The notes under the pieces were generated by a model, which saw nothing but the letters and a program-made list of their open reading frames with translations, was not told the DNA's origin and did not search any database. A program made the position numbers and the translations under genes. Positions 44,217 to 55,770 of a DNA stretch of 64,000 nucleotides are shown piece after piece (the first letter of the stretch is position 1; each line of letters starts with the position of its first letter). The stretch spans positions 1,302,001 through 1,366,000 of the forward strand of contig CP053171.1 of assembly GCA_014607495.2 (NCBI GenBank). The letters are read 5' to 3'. The DNA comes from Carposina sasakii. Taxonomy: Eukaryota > Arthropoda > Insecta > Lepidoptera > Carposinidae.

Positions 44217-44465
44217 TTATGGTGTCGGAAAAGTAGAATAACACCACCATGTCTGCCTGTAGGTATCGTAAGAGGCAATTAAGGGTTTCCAGAAGGTGGG
44301 CAGCAGCGCCTCCCGTGCTGACAACATAGTCCGAAAATCACAATGCGGTCACCAACCCGGCTGCCCAGCGTGGTGACTATGGTGAAAAGCCCCTTTATGA
44401 CAGTAGCCTTGTGGCGTGCCCTGGGGGATGCCTTCGTCCAGCAGTGGACTGCAATAGGCTGATAT
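44217..44465 (+). repeat. SINE-like family A copy
   Basis: GGTGTCGGAAAAGTAGAATA head, complete body, and CAGCAGTGGACTGCAATAGG CTGAT tail. It starts directly after the T-family MITE. Confidence 0.65.
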
Positions 44466-45402
44466 GTGATATGTGTATACCAAGTCCCTTTATCGCTTCC
44501 ACAATTATTTATTTATTTTACGTATGCGCCATCTATACTAGCTACATCAGTGTACCTCCTCGTATATCTCATTAGGCTCAGTTTCTTCCAGAGTCTAATT
44601 AAGCCCGCATTATACTGCGGCGAGATTGGACCCAATCCCGATACGGATTACTGGCTTTTCTGTTCCAACGTGTCTATTCGCTAAGTAAAACTGCCTTTGC
44701 CTTTACAAGTAACAAGTTGCCGTCTACGACTTTGTCCGCGTGACCTTTAGAATTCTTGTGTCTATCGCTCCAGCGTGAATTTGAGTAAATCCTTTCTTAG
44801 AGCTCTATGACCACGTCTACAAGTGCTTAAAGTACGCCATACAAAATCGTGAATCCATCAAAAAACACGGCCCGTTGTCCGTTCGCGTCTACAATAGGCG
44901 TATTCTAGTCATAATCTACCTCACTGTCAAATTGAATTTTCATTTCTAAAGTAGTTTCGCCTCGATATAGTTAGGACATGTTACTTTATAAATTAGTAGT
45001 GGCCGCCATCGAGTCCGTCTGCGAAAGCTTCAGAATTTCCGTTTTTTCCCGTTCCTGTGGAATATTTGGTAAATCCTTTATGAGTGCACCTATGTCCTAT
45101 ATGTTACAAAAGGAAGCTACGAACATTTTTTTCTTTTTTACCATTTTACGGGAAAGTGGTGTGATTTTTAAGTATATAGGTAGATTATCGGCCGCCCACT
45201 TCAAGTCCTACTTCAAACCCAATAAGCTATTTATCGCCTGAACTACTCCTCTACTGCTAACTATCAATATTCATTCGCACGCATAATCTATCGCCCATGT
45301 TTTATTCATATCGAGCTCTCGATATTGGTTAATACGATAACGGTATTTCTTATCTAATGTAATTATTACAATAGAGAATTCCTGACTCTGCTAGATTTCT
45401 AA
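44466..45402. other. Mostly unassigned
   Basis: 44705-44755 (GTTGCCGTCTACGACTTTGT then CCGCGTGACC) looks like a reverse-oriented Helitron-like end. An 87-codon frame (44978-45241) shows no motif. Confidence 0.35.
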
Positions 45403-45635
45403 TCTATACATATAATAAAAATGTAACTTATCGCTGTCTGTACATGGAAGATATATGAGAAAAAAATATAATTGAGACCTTTATCAACGCAATTGTACCA
45501 AAAAGAATGATTTTGGAATTTTTGTCTGTTTGTCGGTTTGTCTGTGCGTTTGTGCACGCTAATCTCAGAAATGACTTATTTCAACATTTTGTTTTTTCTG
45601 TAGTCCACGCGGACGGAGTCGCGAGCGTCCACTAG
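45403..45635 (+). mobile_element. Non-autonomous Helitron-like element
   Basis: A|TCTATACATATAATAAAA to GAGCGTCCACTAG|T, with an internal deletion after CTAATCTCAGAAA. Both termini are intact. Confidence 0.75.
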
Positions 45636-47876
45636 TCCATAACAAAGTGCTATTATGTAAACAGAATGCAGACGCAACCTGGCTAATCATAAAATGCTAA
45701 ATTCACAACATGAATACTAAGGGCCGATTTTTCCAATGATATCAATAATTTTTCCAATGATATAATATTGGAAGTTCCAAAGAATAAAGTTGATGCCATC
45801 TTTATCTAAAACTTCATAAATATTGAGACAGCATCAATTATACATTTTTGGTTGTATCGGGCGTTACTATTCGGAAGTTCAATTTTAGGTGGTGGGCGTA
45901 CTTTTGATGGAAGCATCAATTTTGTCCCTTAAGCCTCGTTTTTTGCTTAACTACCCGGCATACATTTATCATTGCTGACTCCATCTGGGGACTCATTGTT
46001 CTGTGATGAAAATTATAACCTCGATCGACAGCAAAATTCCCATTCGAATGATTCAACAAACAATGAAGTGACTATCTCATTTGAAAGGCATTTTACAGTG
46101 AGCTCATCCTGCACATTTTGATTACCGCTACGTAGAACCGTATTAGGTCGAAACTCACCTATACCGCGAATGTCGAGACTGTTCAATAAAATAAGCCAAT
46201 GCACAGATATATTTGCTACAAGTGAATCGAAGTACAGGTTGCAGATCCGTAAGGCTCTGGGTAGATATTAGCTCAGAGTGTCGTTTTCGCCTCAATTATT
46301 TACCATTCAATTTTTTACTAAGATTTAGGTCCATCTTTATATGTATGTTATACTTAACTTGTCTTTCGTTGATTAACTCCATATTATTAAGGTATTACTT
46401 GTTTACTTGTCGTGTCAGTGTGATACAAACCTGAGTGATAAAGCGTTTTTGTAGATTTATTTTTTGAAATGTTTTGACTAGTATTAGTACGTGCTGTGTT
46501 TGCCCGTAATTAATTGTGCACTACCAGGAATTGTATGATATAGATGATACTCAATCATGTAAAAGTGTAACAATTGTGGGTATTCCTCAATAAATAAATT
46601 ACTGAATGATACAGGAATGGGCAATAGTTGATTTTAAGTACTATTTTCCAATTCCCAGTACCAGTCAAAATGGCTTTATAGTGGTGATTTAGGTACTTTT
46701 ATATTGTTGTACTTTTAGGTGGGTATTAAACGGCGTTACGTGGTATAATGTTAAGCGGAATACGATGAGAATAATTCACTATGGAAGAAATTAAACATTA
46801 TTTAAGCTAAACACTGCCAAAATTTTACCGATATTCCATATATGTTGCTGTCAAAATGTTATTTAAAAAAAGTATCTAACCGCTAATGTATATATAGATC
46901 ACTGCTATCCAAAATACATCCAATACATTAACCAACATGTTACACTAGTTTATATGCCCATGTATCGTTCGGCCAGCAGTAAATCGATATCGCGACCAGC
47001 TGCTGCCTAGTATTATATAGACCAAGAGAGAGCTGCACTTTTGATATAGCTAGACATATTTGACAAACAGACTGTGTTTCGAAAATGGAGCAGCCGGATC
47101 TGCAAGGTCACGAAAGATATTCTAAAACCACGTTTAGCAAAGCACTAGAAATTAAATTAGGAAATTCCCATTCTCTTAATTGATTTCTAAGTCGACTTTA
47201 ACGTCATTTTAATATTTTTTTGATACCTAGGTACTTTTGTTAATCTTCTAGGTCTTTGTAGTTAAAATATGTCAGCTTATTTTGAACAAAATCCAAAATT
47301 AAAAAGATTTTATTTCTAACATAGCATCACTTTTGGTAGCTCCACGGATCCATGATTTGCATAAAGAGAAAAATTTGTTTGGAATGGCTATCGCGTGTAA
47401 ACGTATAAGAATTACACTTTTTGATGCGCCAATTAATCCTTTCTATTTTTATGATTGTTTCGACTTACTTACGCCATAGTATAAGCCTTTTTGCGATGAT
47501 AACCAAAATTGCAGCTACCTCTTTGACTATAAAATACGTTTCACTCTCCAAGTCCTATGACATAGGCTCCAGTATCTATGTAATTCTAAGGCTATATCTA
47601 TTCATATCATTAGTTCTACGAAAATCCGTGTAACTTTCTAGCTGAAATATGTTTAATACTATATTGTGTACTCAAATGAATAACAAATGGTTTAGGATAA
47701 TAAAAACACAGATAGAATTTTTAGATAAAAATATACCTAACTATGTATGATAAGCAGACAAATCGGTATTCTATTTTGTCTTTCCCTATTGTTATTACTG
47801 ACGGTGTTATAACAAAAACCGCATCTAAATATTAATACTGTTAAAAAGCAACATAAAAATTGCTGAAATATATATA
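45636..47876. other. Unassigned; scrap of foldback family
   Basis: 45857-45900 (GGGCGTTACTATTCGGAAGT, GGTGGTGGGCGTAC) is a scrap of the 4866-5124 foldback family. A small direct repeat AATTTTTCCAATGATAT lies at 45735-45762. No gene is recognised in the rest. Confidence 0.35.
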
Positions 47877-48147
47877 TACAGATTGTAACAAAAAGGGTAT
47901 GTTAAGCGAAAAGCTATGTGAATAGCCCACTGTAGAGAACCTATACACCAAATTTGAGACTCGAAATCACAAGTTAATTTTTCAAGATTGTATGAAAATT
48001 TCTGAGATATTTATTTATTTAAAATTCTCTATACTATCGGGAAAAATAAACATGTGATTTCGAGTCTCAAATTTTGTAGATAGGTTCTCTATAGTGGGCT
48101 ATTTGCGTAGCTTTTCGCTTAACATACCCTTTTTGTTACACCCTGTA
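47877..48147. mobile_element. Palindromic MITE family E, full copy
   Basis: From TACAGATTGTAACAAAAAGG to CCTTTTTGTTACACCCTGTA, with arms of about 110 bp and TA flanks. The turn differs from 41401-41664 (ATTTATTTATTTAAAATTC). Confidence 0.8.
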
Positions 48148-48650
48148 TAAAATAAAATGTCCTAGAACTGCTTTATACAAAAACCTATAGGTATCAACAA
48201 ATTTACTAATATTTTCAGAACTAGGTTTCTATTACATACAGCTGTACGATGATATATAAGCATAGCACCGCGTATTTATTCAATTTAAATCAACTGTATT
48301 ATTTTTACAGAAATTTTTCATAATTATAACTTTATAATTAAATCTTTAAAAACAACCGTCAATTTGGTAGAACATCGTTTTATTTACACATATTTTTACA
48401 AGTTTGTTGTAAAAAAGATGCGAAATTACATACAGATTTCATGCCATCAAAGACTTATTTAATTAAATATTTAAACGACGGAAAGTGCCTTTTTATGAGT
48501 ATTTTTTATTACCTGCTGTTTTATATCCTGGCTTGGATTTGGAAGGAGATAATAAAAACTTTCACTTTTCATTATGCCCATAAATTTAATGTTTATGAAT
48601 TACCAAAAATATAATATTTATCTATATATAATGTTGATGAAAATGATGAC
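48148..48650. other. Unassigned AT-rich sequence
   Basis: No feature recognised. Confidence 0.35.
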
Positions 48651-48654
48651 GTAC

Positions 48655-49075
48655 GTCCTGTACTGATGCGGGGCTTCACTAGAATACATCAGCTGTATCT
48701 ATCTCCGTGCATGTCGTAAGATTCGGCTAAGAAACTCGGACGTTCTCTCAGACGTGTTGGTTGGCCACATAAAATAGTTTTTAAGCCTACGGCAGTTTGG
48801 TTGTGGAAACACCTTTTTCTTTGATCCGGCTCGAAGGACCAAATGTTGTATGCACGACGATTTAAGTGACTGTGCTGATAATTGAAGCTTGTGAGAATAA
48901 AATAAAGGAATGACTTTGTGTGGTCAAAATGGTGACGATTCAGTCATTTTTAAAAGTAACAGAAAAAGGTGTTTTGTCCAATCAAACTGCCGCAGGCTTA
49001 AAAACTATTTTGTGTTGCCAACTAACAAGACGATAGGCAATTAACTTGTCACTGATCCTATTACTATTATATTTT
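48655..49075 (-). repeat. Dispersed repeat K, minus copy, split by a foldback
   Basis: CGTCCTGTACTGATGCGGGG, CTTCACTAGAATACATCAGC and GGACGTTCTCTCAGACG stop at 48754. GACGATAGGC...AACTTGTCACTGATCC resumes at 49029, with the foldback MITE between. Confidence 0.65.
48755..49027. mobile_element. 273-bp foldback MITE with 5-bp AGACG duplication
   Basis: The left arm TGTTGGTTGGCCACATAAAA, continuing TAGTTTTTAAGCCTACGGCA, mirrors the right arm ending TTTTGTGTTGCCAACTAACA over about 65 bp. AGACG flanks both sides (48750-48754 and 49028-49032), and the host repeat K becomes continuous when the insert is removed. A 5-bp duplication with TGTT...AACA ends does not fit the TA, TAA or 8-bp classes in this window. 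Confidence 0.85.
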
Positions 49076-49690
49076 ATTTATGTGATGGTTGGCTACTAAT
49101 ATTAACTTATGATAACAATATCTATATTAACCCACTAATTTTGCATGCCAATCAATGGCAAAATATGCAGGAACTAAATTTTCATTAATGTTATCTTTAT
49201 TATGTACCCATATTTATGCAAATAAATTATCTGAATCTGAATCTGAACCTATACATATCTGCTTTGCTAAACATGATTTACCATCTTTTGCCCTTACCCC
49301 ATTATATATGGTGTTAGCGTAATATGGTTCTTTTGAAACTTATATTGCCGAGTATTTGGCGTTTGATTTACGGTTCGGGTGTAGCTAAGTGACAATTTTA
49401 AAATATAAAAGGTAAAAGGCCAGAGAATTAGCATAGCCATCCATTGCGGCGAGTAGCCAGCATTTTGGGCACGCTACCTGATTAGTTAGATCGATTGACC
49501 ACCTTGAAAAATTAAGATGGTCAACCGACTCCCCATAGTCATAAGTACATATAGCTATAATGTAATATCTGTATTGTACTATAATTATTAAATATATTTC
49601 TAAAGGTAAAATATCAGTTATAAGTTGCTACCTCAACCGGTAAATGGTATAGCAGATAATTATATTCTTCTGAAGATCCGCATCAACAAA
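49076..49690. other. Unassigned; LINE-tail-like patch
   Basis: 49160-49250 ends in TATCTGAATCTGAATCTGAA, a three-unit TCTGAA repeat of the type that ends some LINE 3' UTRs. No gene was seen. Confidence 0.35.
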
Positions 49691-49694
49691 GGAT

Positions 49695-49800
49695 CGATCA
49701 GGTAAAATAGTTATCTTCCTGTTCTTCATTTGGGGGTCGGCGCAATATATACTTTTCTTCCATTCATCCTTATTATCCGTCATCTCATTACTCACTTTTA
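49695..49800 (-). pseudogene. LINE ORF2 C-terminal scrap
   Basis: The minus strand reads VSNEMTDNKDEWKKSIYCAD then PQMKNRK. The pattern EMT.D..EWKK...CADP is the end of the family at 39700-40032. It is a small 3' remnant. Confidence 0.6.
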
Positions 49801-50789
49801 ACATAATAATTAATACCATAATAATGAAGAGCATGCCATCAAAACGCAATTTCAATTAAATCCGCCCTGTGGTTATTCACCCAAATGCCTAATCGAAATT
49901 CGTTAATTTTATTATATGCCTAAATTACATGAAATATAGATATAGATGAAGAGGTAGTATAGGTAAGTACTAAAACAGCGGAGATTATTTTTCTCTTAAT
50001 TCTTTTACGTACATTTTTTTTTAAATATAGCGTACAATTTAGCACAAATTACGTACATTTTTTTTTACATAAGAATCAACTTCGTACAACGTCATGACAC
50101 CGCTAGGAAGTATGACATGATCAGAGTGTACCAAAAGCACGATCGGTTTGCACTTCCAACAGATCATATGATCAGAGTGGACTAACCCGATGGACAGATG
50201 GACCGATGACTATTTGCTTGCATTTTCTGTTGTCTACTATAGGTATCAAGCCAAAGAATTTGTAAGTGTTTATAAGCTGTATCTTCCTTTTTGAATAGAA
50301 CAAAATTCTTATCTATTTTACAGTACAACTTGCACACCTGCTGACGGCATTTGATTCATACCGCTTCACACGTACTTTTACTTGTTTTTCTACCCTGAAC
50401 AGAATTGAAACTGGGACACCGACAGTGCAATGTGAAAAGCAATAACAATTACACACTGCGCTTCAGCCCATTCTTGTTTAGAGTATTAAAGCGGTGATAG
50501 ATAGCCCATGGGTAAAACGTGAGCATCATAACTTTTACAGCAAAGTTAACCGATATTCATTATTAGGTAGTGTGGCCTGGCCACGCCGCCGGGCCAAGTT
50601 TAGAATGTCGAATATCACCGTCTAAAAAAAGTAAAATGTATGAAATGAGAATATTTATTTAATATACATTACCTGCCCAATTTATAGGTACCTCTATAGA
50701 AATATCTATAAATAAAGATCTTTAAATGAAGACGAATTCTTTAAAGTATGGAACGAAATCCCTACATAATGTATATATGTGATATGATA
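49801..50789. other. Unassigned sequence
   Basis: ACGTACATTTTTTTTTA occurs twice (50008 and 50051). No feature recognised. Confidence 0.35.
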
Positions 50790-50865
50790 TACACACCCAC
50801 TTTTCACCAGTTAGCCTATTAAGTCCCACGTAGCAAGGGGTGAGCCTACCACCGCTTTTCGGGTA
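50790..50865 (-). repeat. Dispersed repeat M, copy 2
   Basis: ACACACCCACTTTTCACCAG, TTAGCCTATTAAGTCCCACG and GGTGAGCCTACCACC are the reverse complement of 30626-30700. Confidence 0.5.
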
Positions 50866-51157
50866 AAAATACAACAATCTGGCGACAACTAGATATTTTT
50901 TGGAACTAATCTCTTTAGCATTCCCTTATTACTCGACTGCGCCGGAGGATAAATAAAGGCATGTACAGACAGGCGTAATGTCAGTGCAAGCGCAATTAAG
51001 GTGCGCGGTGACATAGAAAATTAATTCTGAAGACGTTTATCAAGCGACAGGGATGTAGATACCCAGACATGAGATGATTTACTTGAGGAACACGATTTTA
51101 TGTATGTATTGTCACTGTCTTCTGATAGCCCATAATTAAATTAAATGTTAAATTAGA
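50866..51157. other. Unassigned sequence
   Basis: No feature recognised. Confidence 0.3.
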
Positions 51158-51368
51158 TTAAATTAAGCCTCGTGTGCGTACACGTGCACGTACCGCTGAA
51201 TTGAAATGTATGGAACTGTATAAGACAGGCCACACCGCTTGACGTCTACGCTTACGCATCCGGTCTGTCCGAGCCCATAAGGTTCCATACATTATAACTA
51301 ATGGTACGTGCATGTCAATACAGAGGTCTACGCTGACGTGTACGCATACGCACCCGGTGTGCTCGGAG
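51158..51368. repeat. Relative of the CTCGAG-ended TAA MITE family
   Basis: AAGCCTCGTGTGCGTACACG, TATGGAACTGTATAAGACAG, CTACGCTTACGCATCCGGTC and GCACCCGGTGTGCTCGGAGG resemble the 119-bp element at 54950, apparently doubled with the middle rearranged. Confidence 0.5.
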
Positions 51369-51590
51369 GCCCCGGGGGTCTACTCTGAAGTAACGATGAA
51401 CGAAGTATCGGCCGAATATCGAGGTGTTTCCTACTACGAACTTCCTTCGATCGGATCAGTCTCGCCGTTTTTTCATTCGGTCCGATCGAACTCTAATTGA
51501 CAGGTATAAGGCTAGATACTAGAAAGCTTATAATATTAGTCAATGTGAATTATTCTCTATGGTTCCTAATGAGATGGGAATAATGAGATA
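51369..51590. repeat. Partial copy of the CAGGGGGTCTACTCTGAA MITE
   Basis: GGGGGTCTACTCTGAAGTAA, GTATCGGCCGAATATCGAGG and TTTCATTCGGTCCGATCGAA match 1696-1935; the right TIR is missing. It directly abuts the preceding MITE relative. Confidence 0.65.
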
Positions 51591-52189
51591 GTCTGCAAAA
51601 TCGTGAAGGAGTACGATTTTGCAGCACCAGAAGCCATTACCATACACATTCTGGCTGTACCAGAAGCCATTACGGGATCGGATATTAATGATTAGTGCCT
51701 TCCATATTTTCTGGTAATTTGTTATACAAATCACGATATACACTTAATTTGTATGAAAATACTTAGGTAAATACAGATAAAAAAACAAAAACTCAATAAT
51801 TTTACGGTAAAATTTAAAAGTATTTCACACTCGCGGATGGGCGCCTATCTGTCCCAGAAGCTTCTCGAGCCGTTTATGTTATAATTTATGGGATATTTTA
51901 ATTTTAATTAACAGAATTCCAGCGATGGTGAGGCTCGACACTCGACAGCCTTTATTTCATCGCCTCAGGGTTTCACTAATTATAGTCCAATTCATTATAA
52001 TTTTAAATCGGGATCTTTTTTTGGGATGAAAAATTTGATTAAGTTGTTATATATAGGACTTTTTATCGCGTTTATGAGATTTTTTTTTACCAATGGGAAG
52101 AAGAGACGTTAGTTTACAGTATCACATAAAAAAATTCAAGATACATGCATACATATATAACTGCAGGATCATACTCGTAAAAGAGATCC
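51591..52189. other. Unassigned sequence
   Basis: A local direct repeat (CCAGAAGCCATTAC at 51627 and 51659) was noted. No gene was seen. Confidence 0.35.
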
Positions 52190-52315
52190 TTAAACAGCCA
52201 GTAAATAAAAGTTGCTACCTTATAGCCTGAGAGAATGCCTGCGTTTCTTAGTCTGTTGCTCATGCACGGAAGGAAATGCATCTGACGCGTTTCAGTACAG
52301 GAGGAATTTGAGTAC
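52190..52315 (-). repeat. Dispersed repeat K, minus copy
   Basis: AAGTTGCTACCTTATAGCCT, GAGAGAATGCCTGCGTTTCT, TTAGTC and CATGCACGGAAGGAAATGCA. The inner part is rearranged relative to the other copies. Confidence 0.4.
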
Positions 52316-52607
52316 AGCGATATAAATAGCTGAATAGCCTCGTAGTACAAATACTGTCGTTCCTCTGCTTTACAGTCAGTCTAAAGTAAATTTAAACAAA
52401 ACCTAGGTACGTTAGCACAGCGTACACGAATGCGGTTTCAGACCTTTGTACTAAAGATAAACACAAACCTAGTCGGTAAATAGGTTAAACACATGCAAAC
52501 ATACTGATTTCCCATGCGTCCTTATTATGAAAATATATGTTTTGCCTACGAGATTAATGTGATTCTGTTTATTGAAGTTTGTGTTATTTTAGATAGGATG
52601 GTTATTT
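52316..52607. other. Unassigned sequence
   Basis: No feature recognised. Confidence 0.3.
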
Positions 52608-52615
52608 GTTTAAAG

Positions 52616-52801
52616 CAGGGGTTCCCAAACTTTTATTCCTCATAGACCCCTTTCAAAAGTTAACTGGTTCTGGTGGACCCCCTACAGGCCCACATCACAT
52701 ACAAATTAATTGTGAACCCCCATTTTTTCACGCTAACGTAGACCCCATCGAGTCTCCTATAGACCCTTGGGGGTTCACCTGGACCACTTTGGGAACCACT
52801 G
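52616..52801. mobile_element. hAT-type MITE, copy 2, 8-bp duplication
   Basis: The ends CAGGGGTTCCCAAACTTTTA and CACTTTGGGAACCACTG are flanked by GTTTAAAG on both sides (52608-52615 and 52802-52809). It is 186 bp and the same family as 37565-37751, with independent duplications. Confidence 0.92.
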
Positions 52802-52809
52802 GTTTAAAG

Positions 52810-53039
52810 TTTCATTATTTGGGTTTCAACTAACTAAAGACATAAGTATGTAGTTAACTATAGATTTCCCGTTTCTGTATTTATTTCGGCATAAAAGTAG
52901 CCTAAAATACTCCTTATTACATCAACTATCTGTCAGTTAAAGTGCCGTCCAAACAGGCCCAATCGACACAGGCAAAAAGAGACAAAATGGTTAAAACTGT
53001 TTAAAAATGTATGTACTTACCGTAAGTATACGAGTTATT
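52810..53039. other. Unassigned sequence
   Basis: No feature recognised. Confidence 0.3.
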
Positions 53040-53250
53040 GTTAATCTATAATATAAAAATGAATCGTTAAATGTGTTGGTAAGCGCGAATCTCGAGAACG
53101 GCTGAAACAATTTCGCCCATTCTTTTTTAGGACAATTCCTTGAAGTACGAGGATGGTTCTTACGGAGAGAAAAAAATAAAAAAATCCCAGAATAAGTCTA
53201 TAAATAACACTTTTCTATAGTGGCTACCCACGACTTTGTCCACGTGAAAG
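53040..53250 (+). repeat. Helitron-like or related lepidopteran repeat
   Basis: TCTATAATATAAAAATGAAT, CGTTAAATGTGTTGGTAAGC, TCGAGAACGGCTGAAACAAT, GGATGGTTCTTACGGAGAGA and then GGCTACCCACGACTTTGTCC. The order resembles a Helitron-like 5' region followed by a reverse-oriented 3'-end-like piece. No clean termini. Confidence 0.45.
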
Positions 53251-53405
53251 GGCATTACTTACGAGTACATCCGTACAAAGCCGTTGCGGACCCCTTGTTA
53301 TTAATAAAAGTAATTAATATAATATTTAACACACTTATATGATAACTACTATAGCCTTAATATGACTTCGACAAACCGGCATTAAACTATACTTAAAACA
53401 AGATA
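53251..53405. other. Unassigned sequence
   Basis: No feature recognised. Confidence 0.3.
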
Positions 53406-53640
53406 CCGGTCGTCGTCGTCGTCGTCAGCTTATTGCAGTCCACTGCTGGACGTAGGCCTCCCACAGTGTACGCCACATGGCTCGATCTCCCGTTTTTGCC
53501 ATCCAGTCATTACCAGCCGTCCTTCTTAAGTCATCGGTCCATCTGTCCGGAGGTCGCCCAACGTTACGCTTGCCGAGGCGCGGTCTCCATTCGAGAACCC
53601 GTTTACTCCACCGTCCATCGGTTCTACGGCAGATGATACT
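53406..53640 (-). pseudogene. RTE-like LINE, ORF2 C-terminal fragment
   Basis: Minus strand: TDGRWSKRVLEWRPRLGKRN, VGRPPDRWTDDLRRTAGNDW, MAKTGDRAMWRTLWEAYVQQ and W, which is close to open over the whole fragment. The 3' end is followed by a (GAC)n/(GTC)n tract (53407-53425). It is 5'-truncated. Confidence 0.8.
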
Positions 53641-54047
53641 AGCAATAACTAGTAAATTCGTTAAAAGTTAGTTTCAGATTTAACAGACTCCAATAACAAT
53701 AGACTATGCCTCAAATGACTTTGAGAAACCGCCATTAAACTATACCTATAGAAGATGTTAGCCCTAGTGATACAACATCACGTGCAAACTTTAAGTTAAC
53801 TCAAAGAGCCTTTATAGTCCGTTAAGAGCAGTTGTAGTTAAAGTAAACAACGCCGTTTAGTGGCAATTGTGAGAACCGATTTAATTAAATACGTACGTAT
53901 TTTTCTTTAAGAGCAATTTTTTCAAGAGGCAGATAGTGTTAACTGATGACTAAATTAAATGCTGTTTTTCCATAAACCTTGATAATAATAATAACAAGAT
54001 ACAGACAACATCACTTTAATTCTTCAAACAGACCTATGAAAATAAAA
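53641..54047. other. Unassigned sequence
   Basis: No feature recognised. Confidence 0.3.
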
Positions 54048-54353
54048 CTGCACCCGAATGATGAATTTGGTGAGAGCGAGATGTCTCACTGTTAAACGAC
54101 AAACTCACAGAGCTCACAGAGATTAGATAAATTAAGTGTATGTACTTTGCACGTAAAAATAGACTTAAGAATTAGAATAGACACCTCGTTCTCAAGCCAG
54201 ACTGAGTGAATTAGGGCTGATAGAAGTGGTTTGCAATCCCTTTTTATACACCAAGTAGAAACACTTGCCTTGTCTAGTTATTATTTAGCTCTGTGGATTT
54301 GATGTTTAAAAGTGAGATATCTCGCTCTCACCAAATTCATCATACGCGTGCAG
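54048..54353. mobile_element. MITE with about 41-bp inverted ends
   Basis: CTGCAC...ATGATGAATTTGGTGAGAGC, continuing GAGATGTCTCAC (54048-54089), returns inverted at 54312-54353 with few mismatches. AT-rich flanks prevent a clear target duplication. It is non-coding. Confidence 0.7.
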
Positions 54354-54798
54354 AATAAGGATAATTAATGCCCGTAACTTCACTCGTGTACCGTGAATTT
54401 TCTACATGATTGACGCAAACAGACGTTTTTACAATCTTACTTACTGTTCTTCAGAAACATTCTACTACTTTCAACACACGTAAATTATTCAGGGCCCAAA
54501 ATTTATTCACATAATCCTGTAAGCCATGAATAAATACTTACCGGCACATAAAATAATCCAAAGGAATCTATGTAAGCGAACCTTTTTGGAACTAGCCCAG
54601 GTTTATGCAGAAAAAAGGGTTAACCAGTAGATAGCAGCGCCATACTTGGTTGTAATACTGTTTTTTTTTTAAGGAAACGCGTTACCTCCAAAAGTTACCT
54701 CGTTTCAGATTTGCAAAAGTAAAATGGTTTTCCTATTCCATGTTTATATTGTAGCTCGTGAGTTTGTTGATATTAATGAGATGCATACATACATACAT
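54354..54798. other. Unassigned sequence
   Basis: No feature recognised apart from a short CATA run next to the following MITE. Confidence 0.3.
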
Positions 54799-55308
54799 AT
54801 AGGATGATTTTTGGTCGTCAACGTTCCCGAAAACTACGAAATCTCATCATCATGATCATTTTTCTCCATAGAAGCATACCTGGGAAGTGTCTGGTTTCCA
54901 AGATATTGGGGTCCAAAGTTGAGTAAATAGACTGCGTTTTTCTGCATAAAGGCTCGAGTACACCGCATACGTGTGCGTGCACGCAAACGTAGACGTGCAC
55001 GTACCTCTGAGTTGTAATCTATGGAACTGTATAGGCACGGGCAGACCGGATACGGTGTGCTCGAGCCTTAAATGCACGTAGACGCGCGTAGCTTGATTTT
55101 TTCACGAGAAATAATAATTATCTGTCTATGAAAAAACTTGCACAAACACTGGACAATTATTGAATTTCGCCCGAACAAGTAACATTTTTTCTTTTTTTTC
55201 AAAAAATTTTCATCGTTTCCCAGCATTTTATTTGGCATAAACTTACTTTATTTGATGTATAGAGTACGTACCCTTCGTTAAGGGTGGCAACGAAAAAACA
55301 CCCTGTAT
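54799..55308 (+). mobile_element. MITE family T copy interrupted by another MITE
   Basis: TAGGATGATTTTTGGTCGTC to AAAAAACACCCTGTA. It is complete except for a 122-bp interruption in TCTGCATAAATGCAC. Confidence 0.8.
54950..55068. mobile_element. 119-bp MITE, AGGCTCGAG ends, TAA duplication
   Basis: AGGCTCGAGTACACCG and CGGTGTGCTCGAGCCT form the TIR. TAA flanks both sides (54947-54949 and 55069-55071). The uninterrupted T-family copies (TCTGCATAAATGCAC) give the exact pre-insertion site, so the duplication is certain. A TAA duplication points to PIF/Harbinger. Confidence 0.92.
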
Positions 55309-55347
55309 AAACATGGTCGATACGGGGTATTCAGATGTGCGATTCAG

Positions 55348-55520
55348 AGGTGCAAACATTGATATGATGAATATTGATGTTTGTTTCCGAGTCATGGATG
55401 TTTCTATACTTATCTATGTATTTATATACCGTTGCTTAGTACCCACGACACAAGACCTTAGGGATTTCAATGTGGGACTAGGTTAATGTGTTCTGTAGTG
55501 TGTGAATATTTATTTTATTA
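55348..55520 (+). mobile_element. tRNA-headed SINE (family C), 5'-truncated
   Basis: It begins within GGTGCAAACATTGATATGAT, after the B box, and runs to the TGTGTGAATATTTATTTTAT tail. It has no promoter boxes. Confidence 0.7.
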
Positions 55521-55534
55521 TTATTTATTCAGAA

Positions 55535-55640
55535 CTGAAAGATCGTAAAGGATATCCCACAGCCATGTTCAGCGTAGCATGGACAGGGACAAGTTGCTAG
55601 CTTATCGCCTGAGAGATTGTTCGAGCTACCTACCGGGATT
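55535..55640 (+). repeat. Dispersed repeat K, partial
   Basis: CCCACAGCCATGTTCAGCGT, GGACAAGTTGCTAGCTTATC and GCCTGAGAGATTGTTCGAGC. The expected remainder (CTTAGTCGACACTTACGACA, GATGCAGTTGATG) appears at about 55909-55945, after repeat L, so L-type sequence may have inserted into this copy. Confidence 0.5.
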
Positions 55641-55770
55641 GCCCCACCACTCATTCCCGCCTCTGCAACTCCTGTGAGACAGGATCAACAGACGCGACCA
55701 GAAAAATGCATAACATAGCATAGAACATCCCGGGGGACCTAACTAGCGACTATAAAGCATTAAAACTAAT
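55630..55770 (+). repeat. Dispersed repeat L, copy 2
   Basis: CTACCGGGATTGCCCCACCA, CTCATTCCCGCC, GACAGGATCAACAGACGCGA and CCCGGGGGACCTAACTAGCG parallel 12181-12300. Confidence 0.5.
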
